Below the pieces are notes generated by a model. It was not told the origin of the DNA, searched no databases, and saw only the letters and a program-made list of their open reading frames with translations. Made by a program: the position numbers and the translations under genes. Positions 6,251 through 14,285 of a stretch of 14,285 nt of DNA are shown here, in pieces. This DNA is from Balneolia bacterium. GTDB taxonomy: Bacteria > Bacteroidota > Rhodothermia > Balneolales > Cyclonatronaceae. The stretch is taken from NCBI GenBank assembly GCA_003566395.1, contig PXDL01000083.1, positions 1 through 14,285 on the forward strand, in the 5' to 3' direction. Within the stretch, counting starts at the first letter, position 1; every line of letters starts with the position of its first letter.

Positions 6251-8679
6251 GGGCGTACCTCTTCGGTTTCATCCTGATTTGTGAGCCAGTTTTGTGCTTC
6301 GTCCTGTGAGCCGAATAGTCTGAGCGGGAAATAGCCTCCGCGCGCCCAGGGATCTATGAAATCATCGTAGTGCAGGTTTCCGGGATTACCCGATTGGCCG
6401 CCCGGATATACGCCCCAGGCTTTGACTTCATCTTCAAGACTTACAACCATGCGCCATGACGGTCCCGCCCCGCCACGCACGGAGTTGAGGGCTTCGGTTG
6501 CCCCGTTGGTTTCTGAAGGCCGACGGCTGAGTGCTTCTACGCGCGTCAAATGCATGATTCGTGCATCCAGCTGACGCCGCCATTGCCAGTTTTGGGATTC
6601 GCCCAACCGTTCACGGAGATCATCAAGAGCTTTTTCCCAGCCGCGCATAACAACATCGCTGCGGCTTTTGTGAACATTGCCGGCATAGTTTTGCATCAGG
6701 TAAGCAAATTCATTTTCATCCTGAAGCATGCGGATGGTACGCTCCGTTGACGGGCGCCTCATCGGACTAAGATCAGCAGGATTATAGATTCTGTTCCAAA
6801 GTTCCGACTCCGTATGATTCATCCAATTCCGGAACAGCGTTGGCTCGATGTCGTCGGCAAGCATTTCATAATTCCAGCTTTCAAGCTTTTGGAGAAGATC
6901 TCGTTCCTGCTCTTCAAGTGCATCATAATCAGAATGTTCACGGATAAGAGAAAGAAGTATGGGCACGCCTTCCCGTGCATTCAGGCTGAGGTTATCGAGC
7001 TGCATATCCATCATATCGCGATAGCTGAACGCACGGTCTTCGGATAGCCGCTCGTTCATGCGCGCACCGCGCTCGTAGGTACTAAAAAAACGCCCTAAAT
7101 AGTAAGGGTAATCGGGATCGGCGGGGTTTTGATTGGCCGAACTTACAAACCCGCGCTCCGGGTTCACCACATGCGGAACATGCTCCCTCGGCACGAACGT
7201 ATTCCAGTCGTAAGCCGGATCGGAGCCGTCGCTGATAAAATCTCCCATCCCCTCCCAGCGCAGCGGAAAAAGCCCGTTATGCCAGAGAGCTACGTTTCCT
7301 TCGCGATCGGCGTAGGTGAAGTTTTGCCCCGGACCGTCGAATTGAAAAATGGCGTCCACAAATTCATCATAATTTGAAGCGCGGTTAATTTCGTAAAAAG
7401 CGCGCAGATCACGCGAAGGCAAATGGGCCGACCACCTGGTGGCATGGCCTTTCAGCTCGTCTTTATTTATATGATGAACCGGACCGTGGTGGGTGTAGTA
7501 AACCGTATCGATGCGCGCCCGGCTTCCGGCAACCGGTATTTCCTCAATAACCATCTCGGTGGGTTTCCAGCGGCCGTCATGCCGGTATTCCTTAAAGCTG
7601 TCGTCCCGAAAATCAATCTCGAAAACATCCAGTACATTGGCACCGGAGTTGGTTACGCCCCAGGCAATCTGCTCATTGAATCCAACAATCACAATCGGTA
7701 TTCCGGGGATGGATACGCCATAGGTATTGGTATCCGGCCCGTGAAGCTGAATTTCGTACCAGATTGACGGAAGCGACATATCGAGGTGCATGTCGTTGGC
7801 CAGAAGCGGGCGCCCGGTTTCGGTCCGGTCGCCGTGTACGGCCCAGCTGTTACTTCCGATAGCCGGATCCGGCTCGGGGTAAAAAGCCTGTGTAATCATG
7901 GAAGGCGTGAAATCTCCGGCCGGAGAAGCAGGCTGAAGCGGCTCAAACGGCCACTGTGTACCTTCCGGCACTATGGGAACCATATTCTTGGGATACCCCG
8001 GCAGAAACCGATCGGCAAAGGAATCGCCGAGCGCCGCCCTCACATTGCTCATACTAAGTGCTGAACTACTGCCCGAAAGCGTTTGAGACATATTCATGTG
8101 CATCAGAAGAGCATTGATCGGCTCCCAGACGGGCGGGCGGTGCCCGAGCAATTTGTATTCTACCGGAAGATTTCGGAAAGGCAGGCCGTCTATCCAGGCA
8201 TTCACGCCGTCTGAATAGGCTTCGAGCACCGTCAGCATTTCTTCATCCTCCTGATAGGCTTCCCATTTATTGCGTGCGCCGTACATCATCCCCTTACGAC
8301 GCTGGACCTGATCGAGGGAGTCGGCCGGTGCGCCGAATACCTCCCCGAGCGTGCCGGCTGCGCTACGGACCTGAATATCCATTTGCCAAAGCCTGTCTCC
8401 TGCGGTGATGTAGCCCTGGGCAAAATACAGATCGTAATCGTTTTTGGCGAAAATGCGTGGCACACCACGATCGTCGAACATCACATAAACAGAATCCTGC
8501 AGCTGAGACTGATTGAGCCAAAAGCCATGCGGCTGATGAGGGGCATCCGCACTTTGCCAGAATCCGCTTACCGGGTTCAGGAAAGCCCCGAGGGGAGGAA
8601 TCATGTCAATTCTGGTATTCAGGATGATTACCAGCACCAGCGTTGCGAGTAGTGAAGCTGCAAGTTTTGTCCACTTCAT
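6247..8679 (-). CDS. penicillin acylase-family (S45) Ntn hydrolase
   Basis: An 810-residue precursor of the S45/penicillin amidase family. These proteins mature autocatalytically into alpha and beta chains and hydrolyse amide bonds of substrates such as beta-lactam side chains, acyl-homoserine lactones or other N-acyl compounds. The N-terminus has Lys2/Lys5 and a hydrophobic stretch (6-20), so it is exported or membrane-anchored. The alpha-chain start shows VMFDDRGVPRIFA and AQGYITAGDRLWQMD. The cleavage site is in AIGSNSWAV with nucleophile Ser276 after Gly275, followed by PLLANDMHLDM. Near the C-terminus, GQSGNPGNLHYDD carries the expected oxyanion and substrate-site residues. Length and all key motifs are intact. 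Substrate cannot be told from sequence by eye. A 99-nt gap follows fmt, without a clear terminator or promoter, so it may belong to the same transcript. Confidence 0.93.
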   Translation of the reverse strand: MKWTKLAASLLATLVLVIILNTRIDMIPPLGAFLNPVSGFWQSADAPHQPHGFWLNQSQLQDSVYVMFDDRGVPRIFAKNDYDLYFAQGYITAGDRLWQMDIQVRSAAGTLGEVFGAPADSLDQVQRRKGMMYGARNKWEAYQEDEEMLTVLEAYSDGVNAWIDGLPFRNLPVEYKLLGHRPPVWEPINALLMHMNMSQTLSGSSSALSMSNVRAALGDSFADRFLPGYPKNMVPIVPEGTQWPFEPLQPASPAGDFTPSMITQAFYPEPDPAIGSNSWAVHGDRTETGRPLLANDMHLDMSLPSIWYEIQLHGPDTNTYGVSIPGIPIVIVGFNEQIAWGVTNSGANVLDVFEIDFRDDSFKEYRHDGRWKPTEMVIEEIPVAGSRARIDTVYYTHHGPVHHINKDELKGHATRWSAHLPSRDLRAFYEINRASNYDEFVDAIFQFDGPGQNFTYADREGNVALWHNGLFPLRWEGMGDFISDGSDPAYDWNTFVPREHVPHVVNPERGFVSSANQNPADPDYPYYLGRFFSTYERGARMNERLSEDRAFSYRDMMDMQLDNLSLNAREGVPILLSLIREHSDYDALEEQERDLLQKLESWNYEMLADDIEPTLFRNWMNHTESELWNRIYNPADLSPMRRPSTERTIRMLQDENEFAYLMQNYAGNVHKSRSDVVMRGWEKALDDLRERLGESQNWQWRRQLDARIMHLTRVEALSRRPSETNGATEALNSVRGGAGPSWRMVVSLEDEVKAWGVYPGGQSGNPGNLHYDDFIDPWARGGYFPLRLFGSQDEAQNWLTNQDETEEVRP

Positions 8680-8778
8680 ATCCGGAAGGTATGGTTAAGA
8701 AAAGTGGAAAGTAATCAGCCTCGGCGAAAGGTGCTACTTTTTTTGGCGGAAGTTGGTCTCAACATGCCGGGTGGTGGC

Positions 8779-9720
8779 TCAGCCTTTTTCCAGCTTTTTG
8801 CTCCCTTTAAACCCTCTGAAAAAATCTGCGGCTTCCATCTGCTTTTTACCTTCGTACTTTACCTGATCAAGGCCTATAAAACCGGGGTTGCACTTTACAA
8901 ATACCTGATTATCTGATTCAATCACTTCGCCCGGCGAACCGGCGGAAGAATCAGGCTGATCTGCCATGAATGAACCGAGCAGCTTCAGCTTTTTCCCTTC
9001 GAGCATAGCATAGGCGCCTGGAAAAGGACTCAGGCCCCGGATATGGTTGTGTACAACAGCGGAAGGCCGGTTGAAGGAAACTTTACAGTCCTGATCAAAT
9101 AGTTTGGGAGCGGGTGTGGCTTTGCTGTCGTCCTGACTTCTCAGTACCGCATTTCCTTTAGCCAGCTCCAGTACGGATTTAGAAAGCAGGTCAGGACCGG
9201 TCGCCATCAAGCGGTTGTACACGGAACCGGTGGTTTCATTTTCACCGATTTCAATAGATTGCTGCATTATAATACCGCCGGTGTCAACGCCGCTATCGAG
9301 CTTGAAAACCGTGCAGCCGGTTTGGGTTTCACCGTTCATTACCGCATGATGGATGGGGGCCGCCCCGCGGTAGGCCGGCAGCAGAGATGCGTGGAGATTC
9401 ACGGAGCCGATACGGGGAATTTCCAGCATTTCAGGCGGCAGAATTTTGAAGGCCACCACCACAAACAGATCAGGATTCAACTCGCGTAACTTCTCATGGA
9501 GTTTCGGATCTTTCATCCGGTCGGCTTCGATAACAGGCAGACCGAGGCGAAGTGCATGTGCTTTAACCGGTGTGGGGCTTAACGTGCTGCCTCTGCCCCT
9601 TTTTTTATCGGTACCTGATATAACGGCCGCAACCTCAATCTGCGGCTCATGATAAAGTCGGAGCAGGGAGGGCACCGCAAAATCCGGTGAACCCATAAAA
9701 ATTACAGAAACAGGTTTCAT
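8779..9720 (-). CDS. fmt: methionyl-tRNA formyltransferase
   Basis: Fmt transfers the formyl group from 10-formyl-THF to Met-tRNA(fMet) so that it can initiate translation. The 313 residues equal the usual family length. The start VIFMGSPDFAVPSL (6-19) is typical. The formyltransferase core contains VNLHASLLPAYRGAAP (107-122), with catalytic Asn108 and His110, and LDSGVDTGG (141-149), with Asp146; these correspond to Asn106, His108 and Asp144 of the E. coli enzyme. The C-terminal tRNA-binding OB domain follows, with GLSPFPGAYA at the junction. It lies 33 nt downstream of def, the classic partnership of formylation and deformylation. The ATG has no strong SD. Confidence 0.97.
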   Translation of the reverse strand: MKPVSVIFMGSPDFAVPSLLRLYHEPQIEVAAVISGTDKKRGRGSTLSPTPVKAHALRLGLPVIEADRMKDPKLHEKLRELNPDLFVVVAFKILPPEMLEIPRIGSVNLHASLLPAYRGAAPIHHAVMNGETQTGCTVFKLDSGVDTGGIIMQQSIEIGENETTGSVYNRLMATGPDLLSKSVLELAKGNAVLRSQDDSKATPAPKLFDQDCKVSFNRPSAVVHNHIRGLSPFPGAYAMLEGKKLKLLGSFMADQPDSSAGSPGEVIESDNQVFVKCNPGFIGLDQVKYEGKKQMEAADFFRGFKGSKKLEKG

Positions 9721-9753
9721 CAGTTCAATAAAGGTATTCCGGGAAGCCGGAGA

Positions 9754-10335
9754 TCAGGCGGTTGCCGAATCTGTTTTTTCTTTGGAAGCTACTGGATAAG
9801 CAGCTTCTGCTTCACCGGCATGAATGGCGTTCAGACGCGATTTGAGCATGCGTTTTCTGAACGAACCGAGATAGTCTATGAATAGAATGCCGTCGATATG
9901 GTCGAACTCGTGCTGAATAACACGGCTTACCCAGCCCGTGAAGGCGCGTTTTTGCTCTTTAAAATTTCGATCGAGATAACTGACCTGTATCACTTCAGGA
10001 CGGGAGACAGACTCCCTGATTCCGGGGATGCTGAGGCAACCTTCATCCAGCAATACGGTGTCCTGGTTGGCCGGTTTTACGTCCGGATTAATGAAAACGA
10101 GCGGGCCAACGTCTTCGGCCTGTTCATCATCTTCGGTAAAAGCGTCGGCGTCGATAACAAATAAACGAATCGAGCGGCCGATTTGAGGAGCTGCAAGTCC
10201 TACGCCCTGCCCGTTATACATGGTTTCAAACATATCGTCGATAAGTTGCTGGAGTTCCTGACTGTCGGACTCCACAGGCTCGGCGCGCTTTCGCAAAACG
10301 GGATCGTTGTAGGTTACGATCGGTAAAATGCTCAT
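9754..10335 (-). CDS. def: peptide deformylase
   Basis: Def removes the N-formyl group from nascent proteins. The 193-residue protein has the three signature motifs in order: GVGLAAPQ (44-51), EGCLS (98-102) with metal ligand Cys100, and QHEFDH (141-146) with metal ligands His142 and His146 and catalytic Glu143. A short acidic insertion (EDDEQAED, about 68-75) lies in the first half of the protein, and a polar, low-complexity C-terminal tail of about 20 residues follows the catalytic core. Its ATG overlaps the ruvX stop by 4 nt (ATGA), implying translational coupling, and fmt follows after 33 nt. Confidence 0.97.
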   Translation of the reverse strand: MSILPIVTYNDPVLRKRAEPVESDSQELQQLIDDMFETMYNGQGVGLAAPQIGRSIRLFVIDADAFTEDDEQAEDVGPLVFINPDVKPANQDTVLLDEGCLSIPGIRESVSRPEVIQVSYLDRNFKEQKRAFTGWVSRVIQHEFDHIDGILFIDYLGSFRKRMLKSRLNAIHAGEAEAAYPVASKEKTDSATA

Positions 10336-10760
10336 AAACTTGATTTTTGGTCTAAATACTCCTGCAGAATAATACAGGCGGCTGTAGCGTCTATCAGCCC
10401 TTTTTGTTCACGTTTTTTCTTTTTTACTCCACTCTGAATCAATTGCTGCCTTGCCATCACCGAAGTAAAACGTTCATCACACAGTTCAACAGGAATACCC
10501 GGGAATGCTTTTTTCAGCTTCTTGACAAAGGCGGTAACCATATCGGTTGAAGCTCCGGTTTGCCCGTCTTGACCAATCGGCCATCCCACAACGAAGGTCT
10601 CTATGATATTGGTTCCGGCGATGTCCCGGAGTTTACGAAATAAATCTTGTTCCCCAAAAGCACCAATCGGACTCGCGATGATGTGCATCGGGTCCGATTG
10701 GGCTAAACCTGTACGCTTTTTTCCTACATCCAGAGCGAGGATGCGTTTGTGTTTAAGCAA
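10332..10760 (-). CDS. ruvX: RuvX/YqgF-family putative Holliday junction resolvase / pre-16S rRNA nuclease
   Basis: A 142-residue RNase H-fold protein. In E. coli YqgF is essential and linked to maturation of the 5' end of 16S rRNA; the same family has been assigned Holliday-junction resolvase activity. The motifs are complete: LALDVGKKRTGLA (8-20, with Asp11), VVGWPIGQDG (57-66), CDERFTS (94-100, with Glu96) and LIDATAA (122-128, with Asp124), giving the acidic metal-binding triad. The start is TTG at 10760, 11 nt after the HU stop, placing the first motif about ten residues from the start as in homologues; there is no closer ATG. It overlaps def by 4 nt. Coupling with HU upstream and def downstream suggests one transcript. 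Confidence 0.93.
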   Translation of the reverse strand: MLKHKRILALDVGKKRTGLAQSDPMHIIASPIGAFGEQDLFRKLRDIAGTNIIETFVVGWPIGQDGQTGASTDMVTAFVKKLKKAFPGIPVELCDERFTSVMARQQLIQSGVKKKKREQKGLIDATAACIILQEYLDQKSSL

Positions 10761-10771
10761 GTTCCGGCGTT

Positions 10772-11089
10772 TTAATCCTGATTTACAGTCTCAAGAGGCT
10801 GGCGAAGGAATTCCTTCAGCAGCTTACTCGGTTTGAAGTGCGTTTTCCTGTGTTCAGGTACGTAGATCACTTCGTTGGTTTTCGGGTTTCTCGCCTTGGG
10901 CTTAGCTTTGGTGATTTTAACTTCAAATACACCGAAATCGCGAATCTCAATACGGCATGTTGGATTTGCTTCCATCATGGTGTCCCGAATCGCAACGATG
11001 ACGTCATCTACCCACGGCTCTACCTGAACCATTGGAAGATTCTTTTTTTCAGAAATGCGGCGCACTATGTCACGTTTCGTATAGGTCAT
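10772..11089 (-). CDS. HU/IHF-family DNA-binding protein
   Basis: A 105-residue nucleoid-associated protein of the HU/IHF family, which binds and bends DNA as a dimer. The N-terminal helices begin MTYTKRDIVRRISEKKNLP; RIEIRDFGVFEVK (46-58) is the family's beta-sheet signature, and KPKARNPKTNEVIYVPEHRK (63-82) is the DNA-binding arm with the Arg-Asn-Pro tip. The ending FKPSKLLKEFL closes the typical 90-95-residue domain, and about ten residues (RQPLETVNQD) extend beyond it. The sequence is somewhat IHF-like (PEHRKTHFKPSKLLKE), but HU versus IHF cannot be decided here. A good Shine-Dalgarno site (AAGGA, 6-nt spacing) precedes the ATG, unusual for this window and consistent with high expression. 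It heads the ruvX-def-fmt block. Confidence 0.93.
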   Translation of the reverse strand: MTYTKRDIVRRISEKKNLPMVQVEPWVDDVIVAIRDTMMEANPTCRIEIRDFGVFEVKITKAKPKARNPKTNEVIYVPEHRKTHFKPSKLLKEFLRQPLETVNQD

Positions 11090-11095
11090 GGTCTA

Positions 11096-11100
11096 TCCTT
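11096..11100 (-). promoter_or_regulatory. strong ribosome binding site of the HU/IHF gene
   Basis: On the - strand AAGGA stands 6 nt before the ATG. It is one of only two clear SD matches seen in the window, fitting a highly expressed nucleoid protein. Confidence 0.55.
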
Positions 11101-11206
11101 AATTCTTATCTGTAATATTTATTCTACCACTATTTAATTAATGGTTTCTTAATATAAGACAGTTTTTTCTTAGTTAATTGTTAAATTTTAAAAAAGTAGC
11201 CTCTAA

Positions 11207-11224
11207 ACTTTTGTTTACAAAAGT
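11207..11224. promoter_or_regulatory. perfect palindrome upstream of the HU/IHF gene (candidate operator)
   Basis: ACTTTTGT-TT-ACAAAAGT: two perfect 8-bp arms with a 2-nt centre, in the AT-rich 179-nt gap between rel and the HU gene. It lies about 118-135 nt upstream of the HU start. With one bulged G the symmetry extends into flanking TAA/TTA. No T-run directly follows on the - strand, so an operator for a dimeric regulator is more likely than a rel terminator. The regulator is unknown. Confidence 0.4.
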
Positions 11225-11268
11225 GTTAAACTATGCCACTTCATATTGATCAAACGGTTGATTAACCC

Positions 11269-13521
11269 TTATTCGTATCTGTAAGCTTGTTTAATGCCAT
11301 CTATTTTGAGGATTCGTTTAATTACTTTTTCAAGATGTTTTAGATCTTCGACGTAAAGAATGATGGTTCCCTCGAATGCGCCGGTGTCGCTGCTAACATT
11401 TATGCTCTTCATATTGGTATTCAGGCTGTTGGATATCGTCGATGATATGTCGTTTATCAACCCGACCCTGTCTTCCCCTACTATTTTGATGGCTCCGATA
11501 AACTGATTCCCCGCCTGCCTGGCCCAGGATACATCCACAATATATTCGGGCTCGTTCTTAATCAGATGCTTCAGATTGTTGCAATTGGTTCGGTGTACTT
11601 TCAATCCGCCGTTCCGGCTTATGTAACCGACCACGTCATCGCCCGGAATAGGGTTGCAGCATTTGGAAAACGAAAACTTGATATTATCAAGATTCCCGTC
11701 CATGGTCAGCATCTGCTTATTGGCCGTCTGTGCGGTTTCAATAATACGGTCGTCGTAGGTGGCGCTTTCAATCTGTCCGGGTTTTTCCGGCTGTTTTTTC
11801 TCCTCAGGCTCATCTACACGGCCTTTGCTCAGAAAACTCCGTACGGCTTTAACCAGTCGGTTTACATCATAGGCTTCCGAACCGATGGAAAAAAACATCG
11901 ACTGTATGGAATTAAACTCCAGCCTGTTGGCAATTTTGGCAAGATCCTGATCCGATAGCTCAAATTTATACCGTTCGGCTTTTTTCTTCCACAGCTCCCT
12001 GCCTTCTTCGGCAACCTTGCGCTTCTCCTGACGGATGTACTGCCGAATCCTGGATTTGGCCTTATGGGTAACCACATCGTTGATCCAGTCAGGGTTCAAA
12101 TTCGATGTCTTTCCGGTAATGATCTCCACCTGATCGCCGCTGCTTAATTTATGCCTTAGCGGAACCATTTTGCCGTTCACTTTGGCCGCAATTGCCGTTT
12201 CTCCTATCTCGCTGTGGATGTCGAAGGCGAAGTCAATCGGAGTGGCATTCTGTGGAAGCGTACGAAGTTCTCCGTTGGGCGTAAAGGCATAAATTTCGCG
12301 GGAATAAAGATTGAGCTGGAAATCCTCTACAAATTCCTGAGCCGCTTCAGGCCGCGGATTATCGAGCACTTCCCTCACCCAGCTCACAAATTTATCCAGG
12401 CCGACGTCTTTGTCGGAGCCTTCCTTGTATTTCCAGTGTGCGGCCAGCCCTTTTTCAGCAATTTCATCCATCTGACGCGTGCGGATTTGCACTTCCACTT
12501 TCCTACCCCGATTGGTAATTACGGTCGTATGCAGCGACCGATATCCGTTGGCTTTGGGAACGGATATAAAATCACGGAATCGCTCCGGTATGGGCGTGTA
12601 AGAATCGGTGATAAATGAATAGACCCGCCAGCAGTCCTCTTTGCTATGAGGCTCATCCAAAATGATACGAATAGCAAATAAATCGTAAATTTCTTCAAAC
12701 GGCTTCTGCTGCCGCATCATTTTTTTGTAAATCGAGTAAATGTGCTTCGGCCTTCCCTTGATCTCGAAATTGAACCCGGAGCGCTCGAGCTGTTCGCGTA
12801 TCGGCTCCATAAACTGACCGATGAACTCCTCGCGTGCTTCCTTTTTTTCCTTCAGTTTTCGGGCAATGAATTTATACCCTTCCGGGTCGGTGGCTTTGAA
12901 GCAAAGGTCTTCGAGCTCACTTTTAATTGTATAAAGGCCGAAGCGATGCGCAAAGGGAGCGTAAAGCTCGATGGTTTCGGTTGCGATGCTGAGCTGTTTG
13001 TTACGCGGAAGGTGATGAAGGGTCCGCATGTTGTGAAGCCGGTCGGCAAATTTGATAAGCACAACGCGCAGATCTTCGGCCATATACATCAGCAGCTTCA
13101 TGAACGTCTCGGCCTGCTTCACCCCTTTCGATTTAAACACACCCGAAATCTTGGTGAGCCCGTCGATGAGCTGGGAAACCGTGCTGCCGAAAGATTTCTC
13201 AATATCTGCGAGGGTAACCTCGGTGTCTTCCACCGTATCATGCAGCAGGGCCGCGGCCACGGATACGTCATCCATCCCGATTTCATCAGCCAGAATTTCA
13301 GCTACAGCCAGCGGATGCAAATAGTAGGGCTCGCCCGACGCCCTGGTAATTCCGTCATGGGAAATAAAGGTTAGCTTGAAGGCCCGCTCAATAAGGCTTT
13401 CATCCAGCGTTGACATGTTTTCGCGGCACAGCTCAAGCAGGTGGTCGAGATACTGTTGCTGTACCTCGCCGAGACGGTATTCATCGAGATTGTGTTTGTA
13501 TGCGGATATTGTTTCCGACAT
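11269..13521 (-). CDS. rel: bifunctional (p)ppGpp synthetase/hydrolase (Rel/SpoT)
   Basis: A 750-residue long RSH protein that makes and degrades the stringent-response alarmone. The HD hydrolase domain (about 45-200) is intact: His69 in YYLHP, ALLHDTVEDT with His94/Asp95, and KFADRLHNMRTL with Asn164. The synthetase domain (about 245-365) has GRPKHIYSIYKKM, IYDLFAIRI (Asp280), FRDFISVPKANGYRSLHT and VEVQIRT (Glu343). The loop reads RFRD, close to the RxKD typical of bifunctional enzymes rather than the ExDD of synthetase-only RelA. The TGS domain spans about 405-468, the Cys-rich region holds SKCCNPIPGD (Cys621/622) and HRTNCNNL (643-650), and a C-terminal ACT domain covers about 673-750. 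All residues for both activities are present. It lies between the M29 aminopeptidase and HU genes on the same strand. Confidence 0.96.
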   Translation of the reverse strand: MSETISAYKHNLDEYRLGEVQQQYLDHLLELCRENMSTLDESLIERAFKLTFISHDGITRASGEPYYLHPLAVAEILADEIGMDDVSVAAALLHDTVEDTEVTLADIEKSFGSTVSQLIDGLTKISGVFKSKGVKQAETFMKLLMYMAEDLRVVLIKFADRLHNMRTLHHLPRNKQLSIATETIELYAPFAHRFGLYTIKSELEDLCFKATDPEGYKFIARKLKEKKEAREEFIGQFMEPIREQLERSGFNFEIKGRPKHIYSIYKKMMRQQKPFEEIYDLFAIRIILDEPHSKEDCWRVYSFITDSYTPIPERFRDFISVPKANGYRSLHTTVITNRGRKVEVQIRTRQMDEIAEKGLAAHWKYKEGSDKDVGLDKFVSWVREVLDNPRPEAAQEFVEDFQLNLYSREIYAFTPNGELRTLPQNATPIDFAFDIHSEIGETAIAAKVNGKMVPLRHKLSSGDQVEIITGKTSNLNPDWINDVVTHKAKSRIRQYIRQEKRKVAEEGRELWKKKAERYKFELSDQDLAKIANRLEFNSIQSMFFSIGSEAYDVNRLVKAVRSFLSKGRVDEPEEKKQPEKPGQIESATYDDRIIETAQTANKQMLTMDGNLDNIKFSFSKCCNPIPGDDVVGYISRNGGLKVHRTNCNNLKHLIKNEPEYIVDVSWARQAGNQFIGAIKIVGEDRVGLINDISSTISNSLNTNMKSINVSSDTGAFEGTIILYVEDLKHLEKVIKRILKIDGIKQAYRYE

Positions 13522-13604
13522 AAAATTTCAGGCGATAATTATAGATAAACGCTCAATTTATTTATTCCTGTAATCTGTATCAACGCGAAAAAAAAATCAA
13601 TAGT

Positions 13605-14285
13605 TTAATCATTCCGGCCTATCAAACTATCGGGGTTCAGCACTTTCAATTCGTCTTTCACAAAGGTTCGTCCTTTCCGGATCAATTCGCCGTCGGCATA
13701 GACATCGGCGGCTATACAAACCAAATCCCAGTGTATGGCGCTTTTGTTTCCGTTTGGGGCGATGTCGTAATCCTGGCCGAGTGTAAGATGGTTCGATCCG
13801 TAGATTTTTTCATCAAACAAAATATCGTACATCGGCTTTTCGATAAGCGGATTGGTTCCGAAGCTGAATTCACCGAAAAACCGCGCCCCTTCATCCGTAT
13901 CCAGAATTTCCTGAAGCGCATCATTATCGGAGCTGTCGAAATCGGTCACGCGGCCGTCCTTCACTTCTAATTTCACAAATTCAAACGGTTTGCCCTGATA
14001 CACCGAGGGCGCGTAGGTGATTTCGCCCTGCACGCTTTCCCGAATCGGGGCACTGAAAAGTTCACCGTCGGGGATGTTCCGGGTTCCGTAGCAAGAGACC
14101 CACTCCTGACCTTTCACTGAAAAGCGGATATCGGTTCCTTTTCCTTTCAGATGGATTTCATCGGTGGCCCGTAAAAGTTTTTCGAGCGGCATCATCGCTT
14201 TGCGCAGCTTTTCATAATCGAGCAGACAGGCATCGTAATAAAAGTCGGAAAACTCCGATGTCGGCATTCTGGCGTTCATCGCAAA
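13605..14285 (-). CDS. M29-family (AmpS/AmpT-type) metallo-aminopeptidase, C-terminal part
   Basis: The frame runs to the window edge and continues past it: codons before the first Met at 14279 are open (Phe-Ala), and MNARMPTSEFSDFYYDACL is an internal motif of M29 aminopeptidases, not an N-terminus. About 226 of the usual 370-410 residues are present. Counting from that internal Met, metal ligands and catalytic residues appear as PDGELFSAP (Glu73), FFGEFSFG (Glu137), SNHLTLGQDY (His164, Tyr171) and AIHWDLV (His183, Asp185), so this part of the active site is complete. The family removes N-terminal residues from peptides in the cytoplasm using two metal ions. It ends 83 nt before rel on the same strand, in an AT-rich gap with no clear terminator. 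Confidence 0.92.
   Translation of the reverse strand, partial: FAMNARMPTSEFSDFYYDACLLDYEKLRKAMMPLEKLLRATDEIHLKGKGTDIRFSVKGQEWVSCYGTRNIPDGELFSAPIRESVQGEITYAPSVYQGKPFEFVKLEVKDGRVTDFDSSDNDALQEILDTDEGARFFGEFSFGTNPLIEKPMYDILFDEKIYGSNHLTLGQDYDIAPNGNKSAIHWDLVCIAADVYADGELIRKGRTFVKDELKVLNPDSLIGRND

Noticed and set aside
12742..13374. 210-codon open frame antisense to rel
   Set aside because: It runs opposite the conserved HD and synthetase coding sequence of rel; no domain or ribosome site supports it.
13538..13543. TATAAT on the - strand just upstream of rel as a -10 box
   Set aside because: No acceptable -35 hexamer lies 16-18 nt away and the leader would be only about 10 nt, so it is probably chance in an AT-rich gap.

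Overview
This 14.3-kb chromosomal window is dense with housekeeping genes and shows no mobile element, CRISPR array, tRNA or rRNA. Composition (about half G+C by eye), A-rich or SD-poor translation starts, a UpxY/RfaH-type NusG paralogue and a compact NAD-type isocitrate dehydrogenase all suggest a member of the Bacteroidetes/Balneolota-Rhodothermota (FCB) group. That assignment is inference from gene content, not a phylogenetic result.

Left part (1-4115), all on the + strand: the tail of a DCC-family (DUF393) protein, metF (methylenetetrahydrofolate reductase), an NlpC/P60 lipoprotein cell-wall peptidase, pdxJ (vitamin B6 synthesis), era (ribosome-assembly GTPase, directly abutting pdxJ), and, after a good sigma70-like promoter, a stand-alone NusG-family elongation factor. 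Right part (4449-14285), all on the - strand. In transcription order it reads: the C-terminal two thirds of an M29 aminopeptidase (cut by the window edge), a bifunctional Rel/SpoT (p)ppGpp enzyme, an HU/IHF-type DNA-binding protein, ruvX, def, fmt, a penicillin-acylase-family Ntn hydrolase, a small membrane protein joined to it by an ATGA overlap, and an NAD-type isocitrate dehydrogenase (icd).

The HU-ruvX-def-fmt block is tightly packed (11-nt gap, 4-nt overlap, 33-nt gap). It places the enzymes that add (Fmt) and remove (Def) the N-formyl group of initiator methionine in one transcript with a nucleoid protein and an rRNA-processing/Holliday-junction nuclease-fold protein. Era and RuvX/YqgF both belong to ribosome maturation, and Rel governs the stringent response, so much of the window concerns growth and translation.

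The least explained parts are the non-coding stretches around icd. The convergent gap 4116-4448 holds a roughly 104-bp imperfect palindrome centred at about 4342.5. Its core has the A-run/stem/T-run layout of a bidirectional terminator. The 452-bp gap 5463-5914 holds a second long hairpin (11-bp perfect arms). Each hairpin lies beside the same 12-mer, in the same strand orientation and exactly 1,200 bp apart, so icd is bracketed by related structured DNA. A perfect 18-bp palindrome lies upstream of the HU gene. I found no convincing new multi-gene system; the hairpin pair and the acylase-membrane protein pair are the best leads.
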